Source: Osmia lignaria lignaria
Lineage: Eukaryota > Arthropoda > Insecta > Hymenoptera > Megachilidae
Direction of reading: 5' to 3'
Assembly (NCBI RefSeq): GCF_051020975.1
Contig: NW_027478159.1
Coordinates: 7,518,501 to 7,582,500 of the forward strand
Length of the DNA stretch: 64,000 nt
The notes beneath the pieces are model-generated. The model was not told the origin of the DNA and did not search any database. It was given only the letters and a program-made list of their open reading frames with translations. Position numbers and translations under genes: made by a program. Positions 36,342-48,575 of this stretch are shown here, piece after piece. The stretch's first letter is position 1; each line of letters opens with the position of its first letter.

Positions 36342-39300
36342 TCAGATGCGTAGTTCTCGACATATATCAAGATATTTAAAAGTTCCGAAGCCGCACCAAC
36401 ATAATAGAGATACAGAAGCACCGTGGCCCCTTTCTTTGAGATAACTCTGCACTATTGCGAGCTGCAAATGCCACTTCCAGCTTAGCTGTGCAGAAGAAGA
36501 ACAACAAGAAGAAGAAATATCTCGAAATATGTCCGTCAGGCCCCTTCCCTTGAGATAAATCAGCAAATATCTCGGAAACGAAGCGAGCTATGGCAAAATG
36601 TTCAGAGACTTTATTTGTAGAGAATTAAGTTTCCTCCTTTTTATGTTCTATGATATTTTTTGATGAGATGCGTAGTTCTCGAGATATATCAAGATATTTA
36701 AAAGTTCCGAAGCCGCACCAACATAATAGAGATACAGAAACACCGTGGCCCCTTTCTTTGAGATAACTCTGCACTATTGCGAGCTGCAAATGCCACTTCC
36801 AGCTTAGCTGTGCAGAAGAAGAACAACAAGAAGAAGAAATATCTCGAAATATGTCCGTCAGGCCCCTTCCCTTGAGATATATCTGCAAATATCTCGGAAA
36901 CGAAGCGAGCTATGGCAAAATGTTAAGAGACCTTTTTTGTAGAGAATTAAGTTTTCTACTCTTTATGTTGCATGATATTTTTTGATCAGACGCGTAGTTC
37001 TCGAGATATATCAAGATATTTAAAAGTTCCGAAGCTGCACCAACATAATAGAGATACAGAAACACCGTGGCCCCTTTCTTTGAGATAACTCTGCACTAGT
37101 GCGAGCCGCAAATGCCACTTCCAGCTTAGCTGTGCAGAAGAAGAACAACAAGAAGAAGAAATATCTCGAAATATGTCCGTTAGGCCCATTCCCTTGAGAT
37201 AAATCTGCAAATATCTCGGAAACGAAGCGAGCTATGGCAAAATGTTAAGAGACCTTTTTTGTAGAGAATTAAGTTTCCTACTTTTTATGTTCTATGATAT
37301 TTTTTGAGCAGATGCATAGTTCTCGACATATATCAAGATATTTAAGAGTTCCGAAGCCGCACCAACATAATAGAGATACAGAAACACCGTGGCCCCTTTC
37401 TTTGAGATAACTCTGCACTAATGCGAGCTGGAAATGCCACTTCCAGTTTAGCTGTGCAGAAGAAGAACAACAAGAAGAAGAAATATCTCGAAATATGTCC
37501 GTCAGGCCCCTTCCCTTGAGATATATCTGCAAATATCTCGGAAACGAAACGAGCTATGGCAAAATCTTAAGAGACCTTTTTTGTAGAGAATTATATTTCC
37601 TACAATTTATGTTCTATGATATTTTTTGATCAGAAGCGTAGTTTTCGAGATATATAGAGATATTTAAAAGTTCCGAAGCCGCACCAACATAATAGAGATA
37701 CAGAAACACCGTGGCCCCTTCCTTTGAGATAACTCTGCACTAGTGCGAGCCGCAAATGCCACTTCCAGCTTAGCTGTGCAGAAGAAGAACAACAAGAAGA
37801 AGAAATATCTCGAAATATGTCCGTCAAGCCCCTTCCCTCGAGATAAATCTGCAAATATCTCGGAAACGAAGCGAGCTATGGCAAAATGTTAAGAGACCTT
37901 TTTTGTAGAGAATTAAGTTTCCTACTTTTTATGTTCTATGATATTTTTTGATCAGACGCGTAGTTCTCGAGATATATCAAGATATTTAAAAGTTCCGAAG
38001 CCGCACCAACGTAATAGAGATACAGAAACACCGTGGCCCCTTTCTTTGAGATAACTCTGCACTATTGCGAGCTGCAAATGCCACTTCCAGCTTAGCTGTG
38101 CAGAAGAAGAACAACAAGAAGAAGAAATATCTCGAAATATGTCAGTCAGGCCCGTTCCTTTGAGCTGAATCTGCAAATATCTCGGAAACGACGCGAGCTA
38201 TGGCAAAATGTTAAGAGACGTTTTTTGTAGAGAATTATGTTTCCTACTTTTTACGTTCTATGATATTTTTTGATCAGATGCGTAGTTCTCGACATATATC
38301 AAGATATTTAAAAGTTCCGAAGCCGCACCAACATAATAGAGATACAGAAGCACCGTGGCCCCTTTCTTTGAGATAACTCTGCAGTATTGCGAGCTGGAAA
38401 TGCCACTTCCAGTTTAGCTGTGCAGAAGAAGAACAACAAGAAGAAGAAATATCTCGAAATATGTCCGTCAGGCCCCTTCCCTTGAGATATATCTGCAAAT
38501 ATCTCGGAAACGAAACGAGCTATGGCAAAATCTTAAGAGACCTTTTTTGTAGAGAATTATGTTTCCTACAATTTATGTTCTATGATATTTTTTGATCAGA
38601 TGCGTAGTTCTCGAGATATATCAAGATATTTAAAAGTTCCGAAGCCGCACCAACATAATAGAGATACAGAAACACCGTGGCCCCTTTCTTTGAGATAACT
38701 CTGCACTATTGCGAGCTGGAAATGCCACTTCCAGTTTAGCTGTGCAGAAGAAGAACAACAAGAAGAAGAAATATCTCGAAATATGTCCGTCAGGCCCCTT
38801 CCCTTGAGATAGATCTGCAAATATCTCGGAAACGAAGCGAGCTATGGCAAAATGATAAGAGACCTTTTTTGTAGAGAATTAAGTTTCCTACTTTTTACGT
38901 TCTATGATATTTCTTGATCAGATGCGTAGTTCTCGACATATATCAAGATATTTAAAAGTTCCGAAGCCGCACCAACATAATAGAGATACAGAAGCACCGT
39001 GGCCCCGTTCTTTGAGATAACTCTGCACTATTGCGAGCTGGAAATGCCACTTCCAGTTTAGCTGTGCAGAAGAAGAACAACAAGAAGAAGAAATATCTCG
39101 AAATACGTCCGTCAGGCCCCTTCCCATGAGATAAATCTGCAAATATCTCGGAAACGAAGCGCGCTATGGCAAAATGTTAAGAGACGTTTTTTGTAGAGAA
39201 TTATGTTTCCTACAATTTATGTTCTATGATATTTTTTGATCAGAAGCGTAGTTTTCGAGATATATCAAGATATTTAAAAGTTCCGAAGCCGCACCAACGT

Positions 39301-40205
39301 AATAGAGATACAGAAACACCGTGGCCCCTTTCTTTGAGATAACTCTGCACTATTGCGAGCTGCAAATGCCACTTCCAGCTTAGCTGTGCAGAAGAAGAAC
39401 AACAAGAAGAAGAAATATCTCGAAATATGTCCGTCAGGCCCCTTCCCTTGAGATAAATCAGCAAATATCTCGGAAACGAAGCGAGCTATGGCAAAATGTT
39501 CAGAGACTTTATTTGTAGAGAATTAAGTTTCCTCCTTTTTATGTTCTATGATATTTTTTGATCAGATGCGTAGTTCTCGAGATGTATCAAGATATTTAAA
39601 AGTTCCGAAGCCGCACCAACATAATAGAGATACAGAAACACCGTGGCCCCTTTCTTTGAGATAACTCTGCACTATTGCGAGCTGCAAATGCCACTTCCAG
39701 CTTAGCTGTGCAGAAGAAGAACAACAAGAAGAAGAAATATCTCGAAATACGTCCGTCAGGCCCCTTCCCATGAGATAAATCTGCAAATATCTCGGATACG
39801 AAGCGCGCTATGGCAAAATGTTAAGAGACGTTTTTTGTAGAGAATTATGTTTCCTACTTTTTATGCTCTATGATATTTTTTGATCAGAAGCGTAGTTTTC
39901 GAGATATATAGAGATATTTAAAAGTTCCGAAGCCGCACCAACATAATAGAGATACAGAAACACCGTGGCCCCTTCCTTTGAGATAACTCTGCACTAGTGC
40001 GAGCCGCAAATGCCACTTCCAGCTTAGCTGTGCAGAAGAAGAACAACAAGAAGAAGAAATATCTCGAAATATGTCCGTCAAGCCCCTTCCCTCGAGATAA
40101 ATCTGCAAATATCTCGGAAACGAAGCGAGCTATGGCAAAATGTTAAGAGACGTTTTTTGTAGAGAATTATGTTTCCTACTTTTTACGTTCTATGATATTT
40201 TTTGA
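36342..40205. repeat. 12-monomer HOR, copy 4 (3864 bp)
   Basis: This is the full a-to-l set (36342 to 39884). Private changes include CACTAATGCG in d (37418), AATTATATTTCC (37591), AATGATAAG (38854), ATTTCTTGATC (38909) and GAGATGTATC in k (39581). As in copy 3, l is followed by g (40206) and an i-like monomer, so copies 3 and 4 also share the l-g-i junction. Confidence 0.92.
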
Positions 40206-41170
40206 TCAGATGCGTAGTTCTCGACATATATCAAGATATTTAAAAGTTCCGAAGCCGCACCAACATAATAGAGATACAGAAGCACCGTGGCCCCTTTCTT
40301 TGAGATAACTCTGCAGTATTGCGAGCTGGAAATGCCACTTCCAGTTTAGCTGTGCAGAAGAAGAACAACAAGAAGAAGAAATATCTCGAAATATGTCCGT
40401 CAGGCCCCTTCCCTTGAGATATATCTGCAAATATCTCGGAAACGAAGCGAGCTATGGCAAAATGTTAAGAGACCTTTTTTGTAGAGAATTATGTTTCCTA
40501 CAATTTATGTTCTATGATATTTTTTGATCAGAAGCGTAGTTTTCGAGATATATCAAGATATTTAAAAGTTCCGAAGCCGCACCAACGTAATAGAGATACA
40601 GAAACACCGTGGCCCCTTGTTTGAGATAACTCTGCACTATTGCGAGCTGGAAATGCCACTTCCAGTTTAGCTGTGCAGAAGAAGAACAACAAGAAGAAGA
40701 AATATCTCGAAATACGTCCGTCAGGCCCCTTCCCATGAGATAAATCTGCAAATATCTCGGAAACGAAACGAGCTATGGCAAAATGTTAAGAGACCTTTTT
40801 TGTAGAGAATTATGTTTCCTATAATTTATGTTCTATGATATTTTTTGATCAGAAGCGTAGTTTTCGAGATATATCGAGATATTTAAAAGTTCCGAAGCCG
40901 CACCAACATCATAGAGATACAGAAACACCGTGGCCCCTTTCTTTGAGATAACTCTGCACTATTGCGAGCTGCAAATGCCACTTCCAGCTTAGCTGTGCAG
41001 AAGAAGAACAACAAGAAGAAGAAATATCTCGAAATATGTCCGTCAGGCCCCTTCCCTTGAGATAAATCAGCAAATATCTCGGAAACAAAGCGAGCTATGG
41101 CAAAATGTTCAGAGACTTTATTTGTAGAGAATTAAGTTTCCTCCTTTTTATGTTCTATGATATTTTTTGA
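40206..41170. repeat. g, i-hybrid and linker after copy 4
   Basis: 40206 is g. 40528 starts like j (GAAGCGTAGTTTTC, CAACGTAATAG) and continues like i (GGAAATGCC, ACGTCCG, CATGAGATAA), with a private 1-bp deletion in GGCCCCTTGTTTG. The third monomer, starting at 40850, carries private CAACATCATAG and ends with the AAATCAGC/TTCAGAGAC tail of j. This is the right-hand limit of the 12-mer domain. Confidence 0.82.
40613..40624. other. Private 1-bp deletion
   Basis: GGCCCCTTGTTTG replaces GGCCCCTTTCTTTG. It is not found in the related i or j monomers, so it arose after the last duplication here. Confidence 0.8.
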
Positions 41171-44067
41171 TCAGATGCGTAGTTCTCGAGATATATCAAG
41201 ATATTTAAAAGTTCCGAAGCCGCACCAACATAATAGAGATACAGAAACACCGTGGCCCCTTTCTTTGAGATAACTCTGCACTATTGCGAGCTGCAAATGC
41301 CACTTCCAGCTTAGCTGTGCAGAAGAAGAACAACAAGAAGAAGAAATATCTCGAAATATGTCCGTCAGGCCCCTTCCCTTGAGCTGCATCTGCAAATATC
41401 TCGGAAACGAAGCGAGCTATGGCAAAATGTTAAGAGACGTTTTTTGTAGAGAATTATGTTTCCTACAACTTATGCTCTATGATATTTTTTGATCAGAAGC
41501 GTAGTTTTCGAGATATATCGAGATATTTAAAAGTTCCGAAGCCGCACCAACATAATAGAGATACAGAAACACCGTGGCCCCTTTCTTTGAGATAACTCTG
41601 CACTATTGCGAGCTGCAAATGCCACTTCGAGCTTAGCTGTGCAGAAGAAGAACAACAAGAAGAAGAAATATCTCGAAATATGTCCATCAGGACCCTTCCC
41701 TTGAGATAAATCTGCAAATATCTCGGAAACGAAGCGAGCTATGGCAAAATGTTAAGAGACCTTTTTTGTAGAGAATTAAGTTTCCTACTTTTTATCTTCT
41801 ATGATATTTTTTGATCAGATGCGTAGTTCTCGAGATATATCGAGATATTTAAAAGTTCCGAAGCCGCACCAACATAATAGAGATACAGAAACACCGTGGC
41901 CCCTTTCTTTGAGATAACTCTGCACTATTGCGAGCTGCAAATGCCACTTCGAGCTTAGCTGTGTAGAAGAAGAACAACAAGAAGAAGAAATATCTCGAAA
42001 TATGTCCGTCAGGCCCCTTCCCTTGAGATATATCTGCAAATATCTCGGAAACGAAGCGAGCTATGGCAAAATGTTGAGAGACCTTTTTTGTAGACAATTA
42101 TGTTTCCTACAATTTATGTTCTATGATATTTTTTGATCAGAAGCGTAGTTCTCGAGATATATCAAGATATTTAAAAGTTCCGAAGCCGCACCAACATAAT
42201 AGAGATACAGAAACACCGTGGCCCCTTTCTTTGAGATAACTCTGCACTATTGCGAGCTGTAAATGCCACTTCCAGCTTAGCTGTGCAGAAGAAGAACAAC
42301 AAGAAGAAGAAATATCTCGAAATATGTCCGTCAGGCCCGTTCCTTTGAGCTGCATCTGCAAATATCTCGGAAACGAAGCGAGCTATGGCAAAATGTTAAG
42401 AGACGTTTTTTGTAGAGAATTATGTTTCCTACAACTTATGCTCTATGATATTTTTTGATCAGAAGCGTAGTTTTCGAGATATATCGAGATATTTAAAAGT
42501 TCCGAAACCGCACCAACATAATAGAGATTCAGAAACACCGTGGCCCCTTTCTTTGAGATAACTCTGCACTAGTGCGAGCCGCAACTGCCACTTCCAGCTT
42601 AGCTGTGCAGAAGAAGAACAACAAGAAGAAGAAATATCTCGAAATATGTCCGTCAGGCCCCTTCCCTTGAGATAAATCTGCAAATATCTCGGAAACGAAG
42701 CGAGCTGTGGCAAAATGTTAAGAGACCTTTTTTGTAGAGAATTAAGTTTCCTACTTTTTATGCTCTATGATATTTTTTGATCAGAAGCGTAGTTTTCGAG
42801 ATATATCGAGATATTTAAAAGTTCCGAAGCCGCACCAACATAATAGAGATTCAGAAACACCGTGGCCCCTTTCTTTGAGATAACTCTGCACTAGTGCGAG
42901 CCGCAAATGCCACTTCCAGCTTAGCTGTGCAGAAGAAGAACAACAAGAAGAAGAAATATCTCGAAATATGTCCGTCAGGCCCCTTCCCTTGAGATAAATC
43001 TGCAAATATCTCGGAAACGAAGCGAGCTATGGGAAAATATTAAGAGACCTTTTTTGTAGAGAATTAAGTTTCCTACTTTTTATGTTCTATGATATTTTTT
43101 AATCAGATGCGTAGTTCTCGAGATATATCAAGATATTTAAAAGTTCCGAAGCCGCACCAACATAATACAGATACAGAAACACCGTGGCCCCTTTCTTTGA
43201 GATAACTCTGCACTACTGCGAGCTGCAAATGCCACTTCCAGCTTAGCGGTGCAGAAGAAGAACAACAAGAAGAAGAAATATCTCGAAATATGTCCGTCAG
43301 GCCCGTTCCTTTGAGCTGAATCTGCAAATATCTCGGAAACGAAGCGAGCTATGGCAAAATGTTAAGAGACCTTTTTTGTAGAGAATTAAGTTTCCTACTT
43401 TTTATGTTCTATGATATTTTTTGATCAGATGCGTAGTTCTCGAGATATATCAAGATATTTAAAAGTTCCGAAGCCGCACCAACATAATAGAGATACAGAA
43501 ACACCGTGGCCCCTTTCTTTGAGATAACTCTGCACTATTGCGAGCTGCAAATGCCACTTCCAGCTTAGCTGTGCAGAAGAAGAACAACAAGAAGAAGAAA
43601 TATCTCGAAATATGTCCGTCAGGCCCGTTCCTTTGAGCTGAATCTGCAAATATCTCGGAAACGAAGCGAGCTATGGCAAAATGTTGAGAGACCTTTTTTG
43701 TAGAGAATTATGTTTCCTACAATTTACGTTCTATGATATTTTTTGATCAGAAGCGTAGGTTTCGAGATATATCGAGATATTTAAAAGTTCCGAAGCCGCA
43801 CCAACATAATAGAGATACAGAAACACCGTGGCCCCTTTCTTTCAGATAACTCTGCACTATTGCGACCTCAAATGCCACTTCCAGCTTAGCTGTGCAGAAG
43901 AAGAACAACAAGAAGAAGAAATATCTCGAAATATGTCCGTCAGGCCCCTTCCCTTGAGATAAATCTGCAAATATCTCGGAAACGAAGCGAGCTACGGCAA
44001 AATGTTAACAGACCTTTTTTGTAGAAAATTAGGTTTCCTACTTTTTATGTTCTATGATATTTTTTTA
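41171..44067. repeat. Transitional mosaic monomers
   Basis: Nine monomers introduce variants that recur up to 59 kb: CTTGAGCTGCATC (41171), GTCCATCAGGACCC (41493), CTTCGAGC with TGTAGAAG (41815), TTTGAGCTGCATC (42137), GAGATTCAG (42459 and 42781), TAGCGGTGC with TTAATCAG (43103), TTTGAGCTGAATC (43425) and GTAGGTTTCG with GCGACCT (43747). 43747 has a private 1-bp deletion. No clean HOR period is visible inside this stretch. Confidence 0.78.
43862..43874. other. Private 1-bp deletion
   Basis: GCGACCTCAAATG replaces GCGACCTGCAAATG, the form seen in the sister monomers at 49220, 50186 and 53406. It breaks the minus-strand frame in this monomer only. Confidence 0.82.
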
Positions 44068-46321
44068 TCAGATGCGTAGTTCTCGAGATATATCAATATA
44101 TTTAAAAGTTCCGAAGCTGCACCAACATAATAGAGGTACAGAAACACCGTGGCCTCTTTCTTTGAGATAACTCTGCACTATTGCGAGCTGCAAATGCCAC
44201 TTCCAGCTTAGCTGTGCAGAAGAGGAACAACAAGAAGAAGAAATATCTCGAAATATGTCCGTCAGGCCCCTTCCCTTGAGATAAATCTGCAAATATCTCG
44301 GAAACGAAGCGAGCTACGGCAAAATGTTAACAGACCTTTTTTGTAGAAAATTAGGTTTCCTACTTTTTATGTTCTATGATATTTTTTTATCAGATGCGTA
44401 GTTCTCGAGATATATCAATATATTTAAAAGTTCCGAAGCTGCACCAACATAATAGAGGTACAGAAACACCGTGGCCTCTTTCTTTGAGATAACTCTGCAC
44501 TATTGCGAGCTGCAAATGCCACTTCCAGCTTAGCTGTGCAGAAGAGGAACAACAAGAAGAAGAAATATCTCGGAATATGTCCGTCAGGCCCCTTCCCTTG
44601 AGCTAAATCTGCAAATATCTCAGAAACGGTGCCAGCTATGGGAAAATGTTAAGAGACCTTTTTTGTAGAGAATTAAGTTTCCTACTTTTTAGCTTCTATC
44701 ATATTTTTTGATCAGATGCGTAGTTCTCGAGATATATCAAGATATTTAGAAGTTCCGAAGCCGCACCAACATAATAGAGATACAGAAACACCGTGGCCTC
44801 TTTCTTTGAGATAACTCTGCACTATTGCGCGCTGCAAATGCCACTTCCAGCTTAGCTGTGCAGAAGAAGAACAACAAGAAGAAGAAATATCTCGAAATAT
44901 GTCCGTCAGGCCCCTTCCCTTGAGATATATCTGCAAATATCTCGGAAACGAAGCGAGCTATGGCAAAATGTTGAGAGACCTTTTTTGTAGACAATTATGT
45001 TTCCTACTTTTTATGTTCTATGATATTTTTTGATCAGATGCGTAGTTCTCGAGATACATCAAGATATTTAAAAGTTCCGAAGCCGCACCAACATAATAGA
45101 GATACAGAAACACCGTGGCCCCTTTCTTTGAGATAACTCTGCACTATTGCGAGCTGCAAATGCCACTTCCAGCTTAGCTGTGCAGAAGAAGAACAACAAG
45201 AAGAAGAAATATCTCGAAATATGTCCGTCAGGCCCCTTCCCTTGAGATAAATCTGCAAATATCTCGGAAACGAAGCGAGCTATGGCAAAATGTTAAGAGA
45301 CCTTTTTTGTAGAGAATTAAGTTTCCTACTTTTTATGTTCTTTGATATTTTTTGATCAGAAGCGTAGTTTTCGAGATATATCGAGATATTTAAAAGTTCC
45401 GAAGCTGCACCAACATAATAGAGGTACAGAAACACCGTGGCCTCTTTCATTGAGATAACTCTGCACTATTGCGAGCTGCAAATGCCACTTCCAGCTTAGC
45501 TGTGCAGAAGAGGAACAACAAGAAGAAGAAATATCTCGGAATATGTCCGTCAGGCCCCTTCCCTTGAGCTAAATCTGCAAATATCTCGGAAACGATGCCA
45601 GCTATGGGAAAATGTTAGGAGACCTTTTTTGTAGAGAATTAAGTTTCCTACTTTTTAGGTTCTATCATAGTTTTTGATCAGATGCGTAGTTCTCGAGATA
45701 TATCAAGATATTTAAAAGTTCGGAAGCCGCACCAACATAATAGAGATACAGAAACACCGTGGCGCCTTTCTTTGAGATAACTCTGCACTATTGCGAGCTG
45801 GAAATGCCACCTCCAATTTAGCTGTGCTGAAGAAGAACAACAAGAAGAAGAAATATCTCGAAATATGTCCGTCAGGCCCCTTCCCTTGAGATAAATCTGC
45901 AAATATCTCGGAAACGAAGCGAGCTATGGCAAAATGTTAAGAGACCTTTTTTGTAGAGAATTATGTTTCCTACAATTTAGGTTCTCTGATATTTTTTGAT
46001 CAGAAGCGTAGTTTTCGAGATACATCGAGATATTTAAAAGTTCGGAAGCCGCACCAACATAATAGAGATACAGAAACACCGTGGCCCCTTTCTTTGAGAT
46101 AACTCTGCACTATTGCGACCTGCAAATGCCACTTCCAGCTTAGCAGTGCAGAAGAAGAACAACAAGAAGAAGAAATATCCCGAAATATGTCCGTCAGGCC
46201 CCTTCCCTTGAGATAAATCTGCAAATATCTCGGAAACGAAGCGAGCTACGGCAAAATGTTAACAGACCTTTTTTGTAGAAAATTAGGTTTCCTACTTTTT
46301 ATGTTCTATGATATTTTTTTA
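44068..46321. repeat. 7-monomer tandem duplication, copy 1 (2254 bp)
   Basis: Members: 44068 (ATCAATATATTT, GAAGCTGC, GAGGTACAG, AGAGGAAC), 44390 (CGGAATATG, GGTGCCAGC), 44712 (GCGCGCTGC), 45034 (GATACATC), 45356 (TTTCATTGAG), 45678 (GTTCGGAAG, CCACCTCCAATTT, GTGCTGAAG) and 46000 (TTAGCAGTGC, ATATCCCG). All seven return 2254 bp later in the same order. 44068 has the tail GCTACGGC/TTAACAGAC, which its counterpart at 46322 lacks. Confidence 0.9.
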
Positions 46322-48575
46322 TCAGATGCGTAGTTCTCGAGATATATCAATATATTTAAAAGTTCCGAAGCTGCACCAACATAATAGAGGTACAGAAACA
46401 CCGTGGCCTCTTTCTTTGAGATAACTCTGCACTATTGCGAGCTGCAAATGCCACTTCCAGCTTAGCTGTGCAGAAGAGGAACAACAAGAAGAAGAAATAT
46501 CTCGAAATATGTCCGTCAGGCCCCTTCCCTTGAGATAAATCTGCAAATATCTCGGAAACGAAGCGAGCTATGGCAAAATGTTAAGAGACGTTTTTTGTAG
46601 AGAATTATGTTTCCTACTTTTTATGTTCTATGATATTTTTTTATCAGATGCGTAGTTCTCGAGATATATCAATATATTTAAAAGTTCCGAAGCTGCACCA
46701 ACATAATAGAGGTACAGAAACACCGTGGCCTCTTTCTTTGAGATAACTCTGCACTATTGCGAGCTGCAAATGCCACTTCCAGCTTAGCTGTGCAGAAGAG
46801 GAACAACAAGAAGAAGAAATATCTCGGAATATGTCCGTCAGGCCCCTTCCCTTGAGCTAAATCTGCAAATATCTCGGAAACGGTGCCAGCTATGGGAAAA
46901 TGTTAAGAGACCTTTTTTGTAGAGAATTAAGTTTCCTACTTTTTAGGTTCTATCATATTTTTTGATCAGATGCGTAGTTCTCGAGATATATCAAGATATT
47001 TAGAAGTTCCGAAGCCGCACCAACATAATAGAGATACAGAAACACCGTGGCCTCTTTCTTTGAGATAACTCTGCACTATTGCGCGCTGCAAATGCCACTT
47101 CCAGCTTAGCTGTGCAGAAGAAGAACAACAAGAAGAAGAAATATCTCGAAATATGTCCGTCAGGCCCCTTCCCTTGAGATATATCTGCAAATATCTCGGA
47201 AACGAAGCGAGCTATGGCAAAATGTTGAGAGACCTTTTTTGTAGACAATTATGTTTCCTACTTTTTATGTTCTATGATATTTTTTGATCAGATGCGTAGT
47301 TCTCGAGATACATCAAGATATTTAAAAGTTCCGAAGCCGCACCAACATAATAGAGATACAGAAACACCGTGGCCCCTTTCTTTGAGATAACTCTGCACTA
47401 TTGCGAGCTGCAAATGCCACTTCCAGCTTAGCTGTGCAGAAGAAGAACAACAAGAAGAAGAAATATCTCGAAATATGTCCGTCAGGCCCCTTCCCTTGAG
47501 ATAAATCTGCAAATATCTCGGAAACGAAGCGAGCTATGGCAAAATGTTAAGAGACCTTTTTTGTAGAGAATTAAGTTTCCTACTTTTTATGTTCTTTGAT
47601 ATTTTTTGATCAGAAGCGTAGTTTTCGAGATATATCGAGATATTTAAAAGTTCCGAAGCTGCACCAACATAATAGAGGTACAGAAACACCGTGGCCTCTT
47701 TCATTGAGATAACTCTGCACTATTGCGAGCTGCAAATGCCACTTCCAGCTTAGCTGTGCAGAAGAGGAACAACAAGAAGAAGAAATATCTCGGAATATGT
47801 CCGTCAGGCCCCTTCCCTTGAGCTAAATCTGCAAATATCTCGGAAACGATGCCAGCTATGGGAAAATGTTAAGAGACCTTTTTTGTAGAGAATTAAGTTT
47901 CCTACTTTTTAGGTTCTATCATAGTTTTTGATCAGATGCGTAGTTCTCGAGATATATCAAGATATTTAAAAGTTCGGAAGCCGCACCAACATAATAGAGA
48001 TACAGAAACACCGTGGCGCCTTTCTTTGAGATAACTCTGCACTATTGCGAGCTGGAAATGCCACCTCCAATTTAGCTGTGCTGAAGAAGAACAACAAGAA
48101 GAAGAAATATCTCGAAATATGTCCGTCAGGCCCCTTCCCTTGAGATAAATCTGCAAATATCTCGGAAACGAAGCGAGCTATGGCAAAATGTTAAGAGACC
48201 TTTTTTGTAGAGAATTATGTTTCCTACAATTTAGGTTCTCTGATATTTTTTGATCAGAAGCGTAGTTTTCGAGATATATCGAGATATTTAAAAGTTCGGA
48301 AGCCGCACCAACATAATAGAGGTACAGAAACACCGTGGCCCCTTTCTTTGAGATAACTCTGCACTATTGCGACCTGCAAATGCCACTTCCAGCTTAGCAG
48401 TGCAGAAGAAGAACAACAAGAAGAAGAAATATCCCGAAATATGTCCGTCAGGCCCCTTCCCTTGAGATAAATCTGCAAATATCTCGGAAACCAAGCGAGC
48501 TATGGCAAAATGTTAAGAGACCTTTTTTGTAGAGAATTAAGTTTCCTACTTTTTATGTTCTATGATATTTTTCGA
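46322..48575. repeat. 7-monomer tandem duplication, copy 2 (2254 bp)
   Basis: This is the same seven members at 46322, 46644, 46966, 47288, 47610, 47932 and 48254. A few differences from copy 1 were noticed: the tail of the first member (TATGGC, GACGTTTTTTG), TATATCGAG against TACATCGAG and GAGGTACAG against GAGATACAG in the seventh, and AACCAAGCGAGC at its end. Confidence 0.9.
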
